A stretch of 64,000 nucleotides of DNA from JASBRS01 sp964496495. GTDB taxonomy: Bacteria > Deinococcota > Deinococci > Deinococcales > Trueperaceae. The position numbers and the translations under genes are program-made. Position 1 is the first letter of the stretch, and each line of letters begins with the position of its first letter. Where the stretch lies: the NCBI GenBank assembly GCA_964496495.1, contig CAZBZU010000001.1, positions 105,323-169,322 of the forward strand, in the 5' to 3' direction. The notes under the pieces were generated by a model that saw only the letters and a list, made by a program, of their open reading frames with translations, searched no databases and was not told where the DNA came from. This document shows positions 33,132 to 42,388 of the stretch, piece by piece.

Positions 33132-35994
33132 CGGCAGGGTGGCTCAGCGCCTCCGCGAGCTCCGCCAGGTCGTGGCGGAGGCGGCCCGAGAGCTGGGCCG
33201 CATCACTGCCGGACCGGACGGTCAGCATCAGGGCATGGTCCTCCGTCGGCCATGCCGCCACCGCCACGCCGAGGTCGAACTCGAGGGTGGCGAGGAGCGC
33301 CGGACCGGCGCTGAGCGTCTCGCTGCCCAGTGTCGCCGCGCCGTGGAGCGCGGCACAGAGTGCCGCGGCCGGGCGAGCGTCGATGCCCAGGCTGCCGCCC
33401 AGCATGGTGCCGTCGCGGGTGACCACGGCGGCGCCCGTAACCCCGTCCAGCTCCAGGTAGCCGGCGAGCAGCGCGCCGACGTCGGGTGCGGCCGGCTCGT
33501 CGCGCTGCGGCGTGCTTGCGGGAGCGCCAACCGGGCCTCCTTCGCCGAAGAACCCCAGCACATCGTCGAGCACGTTGGCGCTCACGAGCTTGTCGGCGAT
33601 GACGCGCGTGGCCTCGTACTCCTCGCCGAGCTTCTCGAGCAGCTCCTCGGCCTCCCGCAGCGATGCCTCGAGCTGCAGCTGCAACCCTACCGACACGCGC
33701 TCGAACGCGCCGCGCTGGGAGTCCAGGTGACGCAGGATGCGCCTGACGGTGGCGACGTCGTCGCTGTTGAGCTTCTCGACCGGCCGGAAGGCCTCCAACG
33801 CCACGTCGAGGCGCGGGAAGACGTTGTGCAGGCGCCGCTCGGCCTCCGCCTGGACGCGCTCGAGCAGTCCCCAGGCTTGCGGCAGGCCGGGAGCCAGCAA
33901 GCCCTGGTCGATGCGCTCGCGAGCGGCCGCGAGGCGCTCCTGGAGGGCGGTCAGGCTGGGCCCCTCCATCGCCGACAGGCGCGCCGCCTCGCGCTCGAGC
34001 CGGTGCAGCTCGCCGATCTGCTCGCTGCGCTCGGCCTCTCGCTCCTGCTTGATGGCGGCCCGCAGGACGGCCAGATCGGGGTAGGTGCCGCCGTCGAGCT
34101 CGTCGGCGGCGCTGCGGATCCGCTCCGTCAGCTGCGGGCTTGCCAGCTCCGCCGCCTGCTCTGCCAGCGCCTCCAGGCGCCGCCGCAGGGTGGCGGTCAC
34201 CTCGTCCTTGAGCGCCTCGACCAGTCCGGTGGCGGTGTCGATCTGGGCGTCGTCGAGGGTTCCCCGGTCGAGCACCTGCAGCTGTTGCTCGATCTCCGCG
34301 ACGACGCCCGTCACGCGTGACGCGACGGTGTCGAGCGCGGGAAGCGCCTTGACCTGTGCCAGCAGGTTGCGCAGCGTGGCGCGCTGCCGGTCGACGCGCT
34401 CGTCGGCGAGCTGGGCCATGCGCGACTCGAGGGAGGCTTCGGCCCGCCGCACCTCGTCGATCGCGCCGGGATCGAGGACCTCCTGCTCGTGGGCGCTGCG
34501 TAGCGCCTCGACCTCGTCCTTCAGGAAGCGGTACTCGTCCACGCCCTCGTGCGCCTGGTAGCGGAGCAGCGTGGCCTGCAACCGCTCCACCAGCGCGGCC
34601 TGGTCGGCGAGGCGAGCCTCGCGCTGAACGCGGGCCTCCTCCTCGCTGCGCTCCAGCGCCTCGACCTGCTCCAGCGCCAGGCGGTGGAGGTTGCGGACGT
34701 GTTGCACGTCCGCCTGGTTCGGGAGCGTGGTGCTGAGGATGCCCAGAGCCACCCGTAGCGCCTGCCTGAGCTCCGAGGTGTCGACGTCGCTGCGCAGCTC
34801 GTCGAGAGACGCCTCGACGGCCTGCAGCTCGTCGGTGAGCGTCTGCCGGTACGCCTCGAACGCCTGGCTCAAGCTGCCGCGAAGGGCTTCCATCTTCTCG
34901 GCGACGGATACGTCGTGGTCAAGGTCGCCCCGCAGCTCGTCGATGCCTTCCCGCAACGCCGGCTGGTAGTCGAGCAGACTCGCGTACTCGCCCGCCAGCT
35001 GCTCCAGGTCGTGGCGCTCGTCCTCGAGGTCGAGCAGCAGGAGCTTGGCGGTCACCTCCGGGGCGAGCTCGGCCGTGTCGATGGAGAGCAGGTCCTCCTC
35101 CTCGACGTCGACGTCCAGTACCCCCTCGTCGCTGGCCGCTGCGTTGGCTACGGCATCGTCGTCTCCGAAGTCCAGGCTGGCCGCGGCGGCGCTGGCGTCG
35201 TAGCTCGCCCCCTGGCCGGTTTCGACATCGCCGCCCTGCCCGCCGGGAGACGGCGCCGCGTCGGCGGCCTCGCCCGCCGCAGCGCTCGCCTCGGAGTCCT
35301 CCGCGTACACGCTGGACTCCACCAGCTTGCGCAGGTCGCGCGCCAGGCGCCGCGCCCGTTCGATCTCGGCGGGGGCCAGCTGGCGGGATCCCTGGGCCGC
35401 GCCGATCTGGTTGACGAGGTTCTCCAACCGGCGGATCTTGGGGCCGCCGAGGGTGCGGACCTGCTCCAGCGCCTCGCTGAGCTCTCCGAGCTCGCGCGCC
35501 TGGATCACCAGCTGGTCCTCGAGCTTCTGCTCCACGATGCGGAGCTGCGCCTCGGCGTCGTCCGCCAGCGACGCCGCCTCCCGCTGGGCCTCCTGCTCGG
35601 TCTCGAGCAGCTGGATCTGGGCGCGCAGCTTCTGCACCTCGGGCCACTCGAAGTAGAGGTTGTAGGGCTTGAGAGCGTTGCGGAGCCGCTCCAGGCGCTC
35701 GTTCTGCCGCGCCAGGCCGAACTCCGCAGATACCGCCTCGCCGCCCCCGTTCTCGACGCCCTGCAGCTTGCCGAGGATTCCCTCGATCTTCTCCTTGGCT
35801 TGCGTGACGGGCATGGTGACCTGCAGCTGGCGGTAGATCTGGGCCTTGAGGATCTTCTCCACCGCGGCGTAGTCGACGGTGTCGGGTGAGCGGCCCAGCT
35901 GACGCAAGCCTTCCTGCAGCGAGCGCGAGACCACCCGCGGCGACAGGATCGCCTCCAGCTCCTCCACCGCGGTCTGGTAGACCTGATTGCTCAT
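33112..35994 (-). CDS. Giant coiled-coil protein with N-terminal novel domain and C-terminal roadblock-like domain
   Basis: 960 residues, no named family. Residues 1-75 form a helical domain (YQTAVEELEAILSPRVVSRS, then LRQLGRSPDTVDYAAVEKIL) shared with the 329-residue protein two genes upstream. A coiled coil (about 95-190) and an Ala/Asp/Glu-rich acidic linker (about 225-300) follow, then some 500 residues of heptad-rich Leu/Glu/Arg helix (about 305-800). The last 140 residues resemble a roadblock/LC7 domain: LDGVTGAAVVTRDGTMLGG, then helices and LMLTVRSGSD. Bacterial roadblock proteins such as MglB control small GTPases. No signal peptide, so cytoplasmic. The mRNA upstream of the ATG is pyrimidine-rich (CTTCCTCCC) and has no Shine-Dalgarno. 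Confidence 0.82.
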   Translation of the reverse strand: MSNQVYQTAVEELEAILSPRVVSRSLQEGLRQLGRSPDTVDYAAVEKILKAQIYRQLQVTMPVTQAKEKIEGILGKLQGVENGGGEAVSAEFGLARQNERLERLRNALKPYNLYFEWPEVQKLRAQIQLLETEQEAQREAASLADDAEAQLRIVEQKLEDQLVIQARELGELSEALEQVRTLGGPKIRRLENLVNQIGAAQGSRQLAPAEIERARRLARDLRKLVESSVYAEDSEASAAAGEAADAAPSPGGQGGDVETGQGASYDASAAAASLDFGDDDAVANAAASDEGVLDVDVEEEDLLSIDTAELAPEVTAKLLLLDLEDERHDLEQLAGEYASLLDYQPALREGIDELRGDLDHDVSVAEKMEALRGSLSQAFEAYRQTLTDELQAVEASLDELRSDVDTSELRQALRVALGILSTTLPNQADVQHVRNLHRLALEQVEALERSEEEARVQREARLADQAALVERLQATLLRYQAHEGVDEYRFLKDEVEALRSAHEQEVLDPGAIDEVRRAEASLESRMAQLADERVDRQRATLRNLLAQVKALPALDTVASRVTGVVAEIEQQLQVLDRGTLDDAQIDTATGLVEALKDEVTATLRRRLEALAEQAAELASPQLTERIRSAADELDGGTYPDLAVLRAAIKQEREAERSEQIGELHRLEREAARLSAMEGPSLTALQERLAAARERIDQGLLAPGLPQAWGLLERVQAEAERRLHNVFPRLDVALEAFRPVEKLNSDDVATVRRILRHLDSQRGAFERVSVGLQLQLEASLREAEELLEKLGEEYEATRVIADKLVSANVLDDVLGFFGEGGPVGAPASTPQRDEPAAPDVGALLAGYLELDGVTGAAVVTRDGTMLGGSLGIDARPAAALCAALHGAATLGSETLSAGPALLATLEFDLGVAVAAWPTEDHALMLTVRSGSDAAQLSGRLRHDLAELAEALSHPAGGPENA

Positions 35995-36002
35995 GGGAGG
36001 AA

Positions 36003-36043
36003 GCGTCCCGTCCAGCGTCCGGACCCCGTCGAGGGACGGGCGC
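36003..36043. repeat. Inverted repeat between membrane-protein and coiled-coil genes
   Basis: CCCGTCC (36007-36013) pairs with GGACGGG (36034-36040), extended by GCG (36003-36005) and CGC (36041-36043) across one bulged T, with a 20-base loop. It lies just before the coiled-coil gene start and may adjust its expression relative to the two genes upstream. Confidence 0.45.
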
Positions 36044-36068
36044 TATCGCTGCGCGGCGTCACCTGAGC

Positions 36069-37943
36069 TCAGAACTCCTCGTCCCAGTCCACCATGGCTT
36101 CGGCGCGCTCCTGGGTGCTGGTCGCGGTGGTGGTCGCGGTCATGGTCGTGCCGGCGGCGCCGGCGCGCTTGCCCCGGCCCAGCAGGCCGAACTGCACGCA
36201 GATGCCGTAGAGGCCGAGGATGGCGAAGAGGATGGCGAGCACGATGAGGCCGGCCCACACCACCTGCCCGATGGTGCTCTGGAACATCGAGTAGCCGGCC
36301 AGCACGTCGAAGGCGTCGTTGTTCGTCCAGCGCGCCAGCATGCTGCCCAGGGAGGCGAGCGCCTCGTACACCACCGGCAGCAGCAGCAGGAACAGAGCCA
36401 CGCCGATGAGCTGCCAGTTGCGGTTGCCACCGCCGAAGGCGACGTTGAGCAGGTAGAGGGGGATGAAGACCAGGATGCCGAACACCAGCAGCACCAGCAG
36501 GCGGGGCCAGCCGGCCCACCAGGCGTCGATCCCGCGGTTGAGGGCGAGGCTGCCGGGCTGTGACTGGCCGTTCAGGGCACGCGCGGCCGCATCGACCTGC
36601 GCGGTGAGGTTGTCGACATCCTGCAGCCGCAGCCCGACCAGCGAGGAGGTGTGCTCGAACGCCGCTCGGGTGTCGGCGTCCACGCCGGGGGAGGCGAGGG
36701 TGACCATGGGGGAGAGCAGGTCGTCGTACTGCTTCGAGGTGGCCAGGATGAGTTTCCGCGCGCCGGCGAGGTCGCCGGCCATCAGCGCCGCGCCCGCTCG
36801 AGCCGTGCCGGCATAGACCGCCTGGGTCGCGTTCTGAACGCTCGTCACCCCTGCATCGAAGTAGCTCGCGGCCAGCTTCTGCGCGGCCGCCGAGGCCATG
36901 CCCGCCCGGGTGAAGGTCCGGGTGAGCGAGGCGAGCTCTTGCTGCCGCTGCTGTGCCGCCAGGTCGGCTGTGCTCGCCGGCGCCGCGCCGCTCGCCGCTG
37001 GGGTGGCGTTCGCGCTTGCCGTGCCGTGGCCGGAGTTGGCCGCTGCCGGGCTGGGCCCACTGCTGGCCGCGCTCGCGCCGGCGGAGCCACTGACTGCGGG
37101 AAGGGCTGCCGGGGCCGCGCCGCCGCTGCTCTGGCTGGGAGCGGTGGCGGCGGTAGGTGCGCTCGCAAGAGCCTGCCGGTCGGCCTCGGCGAGCTGCCCG
37201 GCCGCGCCGGTGATCGCCTTGGCGGCGCTCTGGAAGGCGGCGTCGTCCTTGGCCACGATGGCCTTGGCGGCGCTCACGAAGCTCTGGTTGAAGCTGCTCT
37301 TCACGCGCGGCGAGTCCTGCACCAGCAGCGATGCGCCGTAGGCTTCGGCGAGGGTCTGATAGGCGACGCCGCGGTCGGTGCCGAGCAGGCGGCGAGCAAC
37401 CGACAGGTCCTCCGAGATGAGGCGCGCCACACCCTGCTCGGTCTGCAGCCGCAGCGCGGAGGCGGTTGCGGCCGAGTCGATGGCGTCGAGCGCGGCCTGG
37501 TCGAGCTGCATGTCGCTTCCGACGTGCGTCAGGCGTGCCCTGGCGGTGGCCATGTTGCCATCGACCGCTGCCCGGAAGGCGGAGTCGACCACCAACCGCC
37601 GGAACCCGCCGGCCAGCACCGCCGTTTGCACGGCGATATCGGTACGACTCTGGTTCGCGATCGCGGTGCGGGCACGGCCGAACAGCGCCTCCATGGCCTT
37701 CACCAGCGTGGCGCTGGTGGTGCCCTTGGAGAGCGTCACCAGCTCGTTGACGGCGTGGTCGAGGTCGTTGCGGGCCTGGGCGCTGTCGTCCGGTACCGCC
37801 GCCACCGCCTGGTTCAGGTTCTGCATGGCGAGGTCGTAGCGCTGAAGCGTGGTGTCCGTCTGCTGCGCCGCGGCGGCAGCTCCGAAGCTCAGCGCGAGCG
37901 TCAGGACGCCGGCCACCAGTCTGCGTTTGCCCCTGTTCATCAT
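36069..37943 (-). CDS. Exported/membrane protein of the roadblock module, unknown function
   Basis: 624 residues, not recognised. A signal peptide (RRLVAGVLTLALSFGAAAAA) is followed by about 435 residues predicted outside the membrane: Ala-rich helical repeats (for example RYDLAMQNLNQAVAAVPDD, TPR-like in composition) split by a Ser/Ala/Gly/Pro linker (about 260-325). Then come three to four membrane segments (LLVLLVFGILVFIPLYLLNV, LIGVALFLLLLPVVYEAL, VVWAGLIVLAILFAILGLYG) and a short tail rich in Thr and ending in Asp-Trp-Asp-Glu-Glu-Phe. The start overlaps the stop of the roadblock gene upstream (ATGA). The tail faces the cytoplasm in the simplest topology and could contact the roadblock proteins; this is inference. 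Confidence 0.75.
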   Translation of the reverse strand: MMNRGKRRLVAGVLTLALSFGAAAAAQQTDTTLQRYDLAMQNLNQAVAAVPDDSAQARNDLDHAVNELVTLSKGTTSATLVKAMEALFGRARTAIANQSRTDIAVQTAVLAGGFRRLVVDSAFRAAVDGNMATARARLTHVGSDMQLDQAALDAIDSAATASALRLQTEQGVARLISEDLSVARRLLGTDRGVAYQTLAEAYGASLLVQDSPRVKSSFNQSFVSAAKAIVAKDDAAFQSAAKAITGAAGQLAEADRQALASAPTAATAPSQSSGGAAPAALPAVSGSAGASAASSGPSPAAANSGHGTASANATPAASGAAPASTADLAAQQRQQELASLTRTFTRAGMASAAAQKLAASYFDAGVTSVQNATQAVYAGTARAGAALMAGDLAGARKLILATSKQYDDLLSPMVTLASPGVDADTRAAFEHTSSLVGLRLQDVDNLTAQVDAAARALNGQSQPGSLALNRGIDAWWAGWPRLLVLLVFGILVFIPLYLLNVAFGGGNRNWQLIGVALFLLLLPVVYEALASLGSMLARWTNNDAFDVLAGYSMFQSTIGQVVWAGLIVLAILFAILGLYGICVQFGLLGRGKRAGAAGTTMTATTTATSTQERAEAMVDWDEEF

Positions 37944-38929
37944 GCCTCCTCCAGCGCGGCCCGCGCTGCGAACACCGCACCCATGTTGACGTCGGTACTG
38001 GCAAGGACGGCGACGGTGTCGCGTCCCAGCGGGAAGACGAAGAGCAGGCCGGCGTCATGCTCGAGCACCAGCGAGCGCACCGGGCCGTGCCGGCTGAGCA
38101 GCCGGACGGCGGAGCGCGCCAGCGGCGCCAGCGCGTCGGGATCGATACCGTCGCCGCGAACTTGCGGCGGGGCGTTGCGGTCGCGCAATCCGATCACCTG
38201 GGTGACGCCCTCGATCTCCGCGAAACGCACCGTGAGACGATCGAGTGTCTCCGGCGACAGGGCTCTGGGCACCACCGTGGGCTCGGTCGCGGCGCCCTGC
38301 GGTGGCGCCGGCCGCGCTCCGGTCCGGCGCCGGCGCGAGCCCTGCCGATCGGGGCGCGGGCCGCCGTCGTCGGCCACCGCGACAGCCGCCGCGGCGCCGC
38401 CGGGGTCGGCGACAGGCCACCCGGCCGCCGCAGCGGCCAGAGGTGCGGCCTCGGCTGTCGCGGCCTCGCCGGACGCGGCGTCGGTCGGCGCGGCCTCGGT
38501 TGCCGCGGCCTCGCCCTGCTCCTGGCGAATCTCGACATCGGGAAGGTAGACCGAGGAGCGCGTCACCGGGTGCAGCTCGGCGGAGGCCAGGCCGGCACCC
38601 GCCGTGGCCGCGGTTACGGGCGTCGGCGCCGCGTGGGTCACCGGGCTGGCATCGGCGACCTGCCGCGCCAGGCGCCGCAGCGTGCGGCGCAGACCCGTCC
38701 TGGGTAGGATCCCTTCGAGCTCGCGCTGCACCGGCCCCAGCAACAGCTTGCGGACCGCGCCGGCGTCGAGCGTATCGGCGCTCAGCGAGGAGCGGCGCAA
38801 CGCCGCATCGAGCATGCGGGTGGCCGCACGCTCCGATACCAGGGTCGCGAGCGCGTCGCGCGTGCTCACGTAGACTTCGTTTGGCACCGCCCGCCGTCCC
38901 CCTCGCGTGCTAGCGCCCATCGTCATCAT
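37940..38929 (-). CDS. Protein with shared N-terminal domain and roadblock-like C-terminus
   Basis: 329 residues, no named family. Residues 15-95 match the N-terminus of the 960-residue protein (VPNEVYVSTRDALATLVSER, then LRRSSLSADTLDAGAVRKLL). A disordered Ala/Pro/Arg-rich middle follows (about 105-220). The C-terminal 105 residues look roadblock/LC7-like: LTVRFAEIEGVTQVIGLRDR, RSLVLEHDAGLLFVFPLG, TVAVLASTDVNMGAVFAAR. It is the first gene of a three-gene row coupled to the membrane protein by ATGA. TATGAT lies 8 bases before the ATG. Two more ATGs follow within 12 bases. Confidence 0.78.
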   Translation of the reverse strand: MMTMGASTRGGRRAVPNEVYVSTRDALATLVSERAATRMLDAALRRSSLSADTLDAGAVRKLLLGPVQRELEGILPRTGLRRTLRRLARQVADASPVTHAAPTPVTAATAGAGLASAELHPVTRSSVYLPDVEIRQEQGEAAATEAAPTDAASGEAATAEAAPLAAAAAGWPVADPGGAAAAVAVADDGGPRPDRQGSRRRRTGARPAPPQGAATEPTVVPRALSPETLDRLTVRFAEIEGVTQVIGLRDRNAPPQVRGDGIDPDALAPLARSAVRLLSRHGPVRSLVLEHDAGLLFVFPLGRDTVAVLASTDVNMGAVFAARAALEEA

Positions 38930-38937
38930 GTGCGCTC

Positions 38938-38943
38938 ATCATA
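38938..38943 (-). promoter_or_regulatory. -10 element of the roadblock module
   Basis: TATGAT on the minus strand, 8 bases before the ATG at 38929. It fits the short-leader promoters seen elsewhere in the window; no -35 match. Confidence 0.45.
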
Positions 38944-39068
38944 CCCAGCCTTCCCGGGCTGCTTCGGGCCGCGGCCGACCCGCCGTCAGCGCCTCAAGCA
39001 TAGGCGCAAGGTCGCCGGGGCCCCTGTGAAATATTCCGTTGGGATGGGCTTTTCGGCGCACTCTCCCA

Positions 39069-39121
39069 GGTGCCGGCCGGCGGGGATGCGGCACCCGCGC
39101 AGCCGACCGAGGGCCGGGTGC
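39069..39121 (-). terminator. Overlapping alternative hairpins after hrcA
   Basis: GGTGCCG (39069-39075) pairs with CGGCACC (39089-39095). GCACCCG (39091-39097) pairs with CGGGTGC (39115-39121). The two stems share bases 39091-39095, so only one can form at a time. The site starts three bases after the hrcA stop. No T-run. Confidence 0.35.
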
Positions 39122-39123
39122 GG

Positions 39124-40083
39124 TCAGGTTCCCTGGAGGCCGAGCGACAGCACCTCGCTGACCCCCTGCGCCACCATCATGGCCGCAGGGTAGCGCATCC
39201 GCGCCGGGCCCAGCACCGTGAGGGACCCGGCGCCGACCCCCAGCTCGAAGCCAGAGGAGACGCGCGCCACGGCCTCGTCGAGCTGCAGCCCGACGGTTGC
39301 CGCACCCGGGTCCCAGGCTTCCTTGGTGGTGTCGGCCTGCTCCACCTGCTCGACGACCAAGCGGATGAACTCGGGATCGTGCGACTCGGGCTCGGCCAGC
39401 AGGTTGCGCAGGCCCTCGCTGAACACCCGCGCCGGGGTGAGGCCGGGCCAGGCTCGCTGGATGGCGTGGAGCGTACGCGAGAGCTCCTCGTCGGCGCGGC
39501 TGGCGATGGCGTCGAGCGCACGCGGCACCTCCCCGAGGGGGAGCGTCAGCTGCCGCAGGTTCCGCTCCGCGTCCTCCAGCACCGAGCTGGGCGGGGGCGG
39601 CTCGAGGTCGACCCCGAGCTGGCGGACGATGCCGTTCTCCAGCACCACGACCGCCAGCAGCCGGGTGGACGAGAGCATGCTCAGGTGGATCTCCAGGATG
39701 TGCAGCGCCTCGTTGGCAGGCAGGCGCACCACCACGGCGTAGCCGGATAGGTCGGCCGCGGCGCGGGCGACCAGGGTGAAGAGGCCGTCGCCGTTGGCCG
39801 CCTGAAGCTCGTGGGCCAGGCGCGAGCGCTGACGCGCCGGCAACCTCCTGGGCGGCAGGCACGCCAGGGCGTAGGCGCGGAATCCCAGGGCGGTGGGCAC
39901 GCGCCCCGCGGAGGTGTGCGGTTGCTGCAGGTAGCCTTCTTCCTCCAGCGCCGCGAACTCGTTCCGCACGGTGGCGCTGCTCAGCTCCAGGTGCTCGGCG
40001 ATGCGAGCCGATGCCACGGGGTGCGCCGACGAGATGTAGGACTCCGCGACCAGCCGAAGGATCCTGGCCCTACGCGCGTTCAT
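39124..40083 (-). CDS. hrcA: Heat-inducible transcription repressor HrcA
   Basis: Represses groE and dnaK operons through the CIRCE operator. 319 residues: an N-terminal winged helix (ILRLVAESYISSAHPVASAR, then LSSATVRNEFAALEEEGYL with the recognition helix), HTSAGRVPTALGFRAY, and the GAF-like dimerisation region. The start is set at ATG 40083, because TAGCAT (40091-40096) lies 7 bases upstream and overlaps the alternative ATG at 40092. dnaK, grpE and groE are not in the window. Confidence 0.93.
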   Translation of the reverse strand: MNARRARILRLVAESYISSAHPVASARIAEHLELSSATVRNEFAALEEEGYLQQPHTSAGRVPTALGFRAYALACLPPRRLPARQRSRLAHELQAANGDGLFTLVARAAADLSGYAVVVRLPANEALHILEIHLSMLSSTRLLAVVVLENGIVRQLGVDLEPPPPSSVLEDAERNLRQLTLPLGEVPRALDAIASRADEELSRTLHAIQRAWPGLTPARVFSEGLRNLLAEPESHDPEFIRLVVEQVEQADTTKEAWDPGAATVGLQLDEAVARVSSGFELGVGAGSLTVLGPARMRYPAAMMVAQGVSEVLSLGLQGT

Positions 40084-40090
40084 GCCTCCC

Positions 40091-40096
40091 ATGCTA
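40091..40096 (-). promoter_or_regulatory. Leaderless -10 element of hrcA
   Basis: TAGCAT on the minus strand, 7 bases before the ATG at 40083. Confidence 0.45.
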
Positions 40097-40220
40097 GCAC
40101 GCCGGCGACCCGGGAGATGTCACTCTTCTTCGACAGGGACGGCATTTGCTGGAGCCGTGCGGTACCGGGCCGGGATGGCGGGCGCAGCCTTCGGCGCCGC
40201 CAGCGGCCCACGCCTCCCGG

Positions 40221-40712
<492 letters not shown>

Positions 40713-40719
40713 GCGGGTC

Positions 40720-40725
40720 ATCCTA
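40720..40725 (-). promoter_or_regulatory. Leaderless extended -10 element of the EVE gene
   Basis: TAGGAT preceded by TGC (extended -10), 7 bases before the ATG at 40712. Confidence 0.5.
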
Positions 40726-40768
40726 GCAATGCCTGGTGCGGCGAGGAGCGTTCGGGTTGCGGTGGGTG

Positions 40769-40820
40769 CCGGGTCGCCGAGCGGGGGTCTACGTGGGACG
40801 CTCGCGCCCGGGTCGCCGAG
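40769..40820. repeat. Short direct repeat between guaA and EVE gene
   Basis: CCGGGTCGCCGAG occurs at 40769-40781 and again at 40808-40820, 39 bases apart, in the 131-base gap after guaA. No other structure is obvious in this gap. Confidence 0.6.
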
Positions 40821-40843
40821 GCGTCGCGGCCGTCAGGCCACAG

Positions 40844-42388
40844 CTACTCCCACTCGATCGTTCCCGGCGGCTTGGAGGTGATGTCGTACACCACCCGGTT
40901 CACCTCCGGAACGCCGTTGACGATGCGGTTCGAGACGCTCGCCAGGAACTCGTGCGGCAGCCGCGTCCAGTCGGCGGTCATGCCGTCCACGCTGGTGACC
41001 GCGCGGAGGGCGACGGTGTGAGCGTAGGTGCGGCCGTCACCCATCACCCCGACGGAGCGGATGGGCGTGAGCACCGCGAGTGCCTGCCAGGTCTCGTGGT
41101 AGAGCCCGTACTCCCGGAGGCTGCTGACGAAGATGTCGTCGACCCTTCGCAGGACCTCGAGGCGCTCGGGCGTCACCTCGCCGATGATGCGGATGGCCAG
41201 GCCGGGGCCGGGGAACGGGTGCCGGTCGCGCAGGTTGCGCGGCAGTCCGAGGGTCTCGGCGATCTCCCGAACCTCGTCCTTGAAGAGCGTGCGGAAGGGC
41301 TCGATCAGCTCGAAGTCGAGGTCGTCGGGAAGGCCGCCGACGTTGTGATGCGACTTGATGTTGGCAGCTCCGAAGCCGCCTGCGGACTCCACCACGTCAG
41401 GGTAGAGGGTGCCCTGGGCCAGGTAGCGGATGGGGCCGCGCTCGGCCTGGGCTGCGCGGGCCTCGTGGGCGAAGACGGCGATGAACTCGCGGCCGATGAT
41501 CTTGCGCTTCAGCTCGGGGTCGGCGACGCCGGCCAGCGCCTGCAGGAAGCGCTGCGAGGCGTCGACCGTTCGCAGCTCCACCCCGAGCTCCCCGAGCGCC
41601 CGCTCCACCTCCTGCGCCTCGCCCAGCCGCAGCAGCCCGTGGTCGACGAAGACCGCCACCAGTTGCCCACCGATCGCGCGGCTGAGCAGCAGCCCCAGGG
41701 TGCTCGAGTCGACGCCGCCCGAGATGCCGAGAAGCACCCGCCCGTCGCCGACGCGCGCGCGGATGTCCTCCGTCATCTCCTCGACGATGTTCTCGGGCGT
41801 CCACGTGCGCGGAGCGCCGGTGATCTCCACGAAACGTTCCAGCAGCGCCATGCCCTTGGGGGTGTGGCGCACCTCCGGATGGAACTGCAGGGCGTAGATG
41901 CCGCGCTCCGGCGCCTCCATGGCGGCCACCGGTGTGTCCGCGGTGGCCGCGCACACGCTGAACTGCGGCGGCGGCTCGGCGACGGAGTCGCCGTGGCTCA
42001 TCCAGGCGACGAACTCGCCCTCGATACCCTCGAACAGGGCGCCGTGGAAGTGAGTGAGCTCCGCCTTGCCGTACTCCCTGACCCGGCTGGTCCGTACGCG
42101 CCCGCCGAGATCGCGAGCCACCAGCTGCATGCCGTAGCAGATGGCCAGCATGGGGATGCCCGCGTCCAGCAGTCCGTCCGGCAGCCCGGGCGCACCGCTG
42201 TCGGTGACGCTCTGAGGGCCGCCCGACAGGATCAGGCCGACGGGGCGGTGCGCGGCAATCTCGTCCAGGGTGGCGGTGTGAGGGACGATCACCGAGTAGA
42301 CGTTGAGCTCGCGCAGCCGTCTGGTGATGAGGCGGGTGTACTGCGACCCGAAGTCGACGACCGCGATGCCCGGCGTCGCGCCCGTCAC
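40844..42388 (-). CDS. guaA: GMP synthase (glutamine-hydrolysing)
   Basis: Converts XMP to GMP. 514 residues, the usual length. Class I amidotransferase domain with the nucleophile in MLAICYGMQLVA and HPEVRHT. ATP-pyrophosphatase P-loop GISGGVDSSTLGLLLSRAIG, then the C-terminal dimerisation domain ending KPPGTIEWE as in the family. GTG start at 42388 overlaps the stop of the pseudokinase gene by four bases; the longer frame upstream runs inside that gene. Confidence 0.96.
   Translation of the reverse strand: MTGATPGIAVVDFGSQYTRLITRRLRELNVYSVIVPHTATLDEIAAHRPVGLILSGGPQSVTDSGAPGLPDGLLDAGIPMLAICYGMQLVARDLGGRVRTSRVREYGKAELTHFHGALFEGIEGEFVAWMSHGDSVAEPPPQFSVCAATADTPVAAMEAPERGIYALQFHPEVRHTPKGMALLERFVEITGAPRTWTPENIVEEMTEDIRARVGDGRVLLGISGGVDSSTLGLLLSRAIGGQLVAVFVDHGLLRLGEAQEVERALGELGVELRTVDASQRFLQALAGVADPELKRKIIGREFIAVFAHEARAAQAERGPIRYLAQGTLYPDVVESAGGFGAANIKSHHNVGGLPDDLDFELIEPFRTLFKDEVREIAETLGLPRNLRDRHPFPGPGLAIRIIGEVTPERLEVLRRVDDIFVSSLREYGLYHETWQALAVLTPIRSVGVMGDGRTYAHTVALRAVTSVDGMTADWTRLPHEFLASVSNRIVNGVPEVNRVVYDITSKPPGTIEWE

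Noticed and set aside
40090..40140. CIRCE operator in front of hrcA
   Set aside because: CTAGCACGC resembles one half-site (TTAGCACTC), but no matching inverted half-site follows at the 9-base distance.
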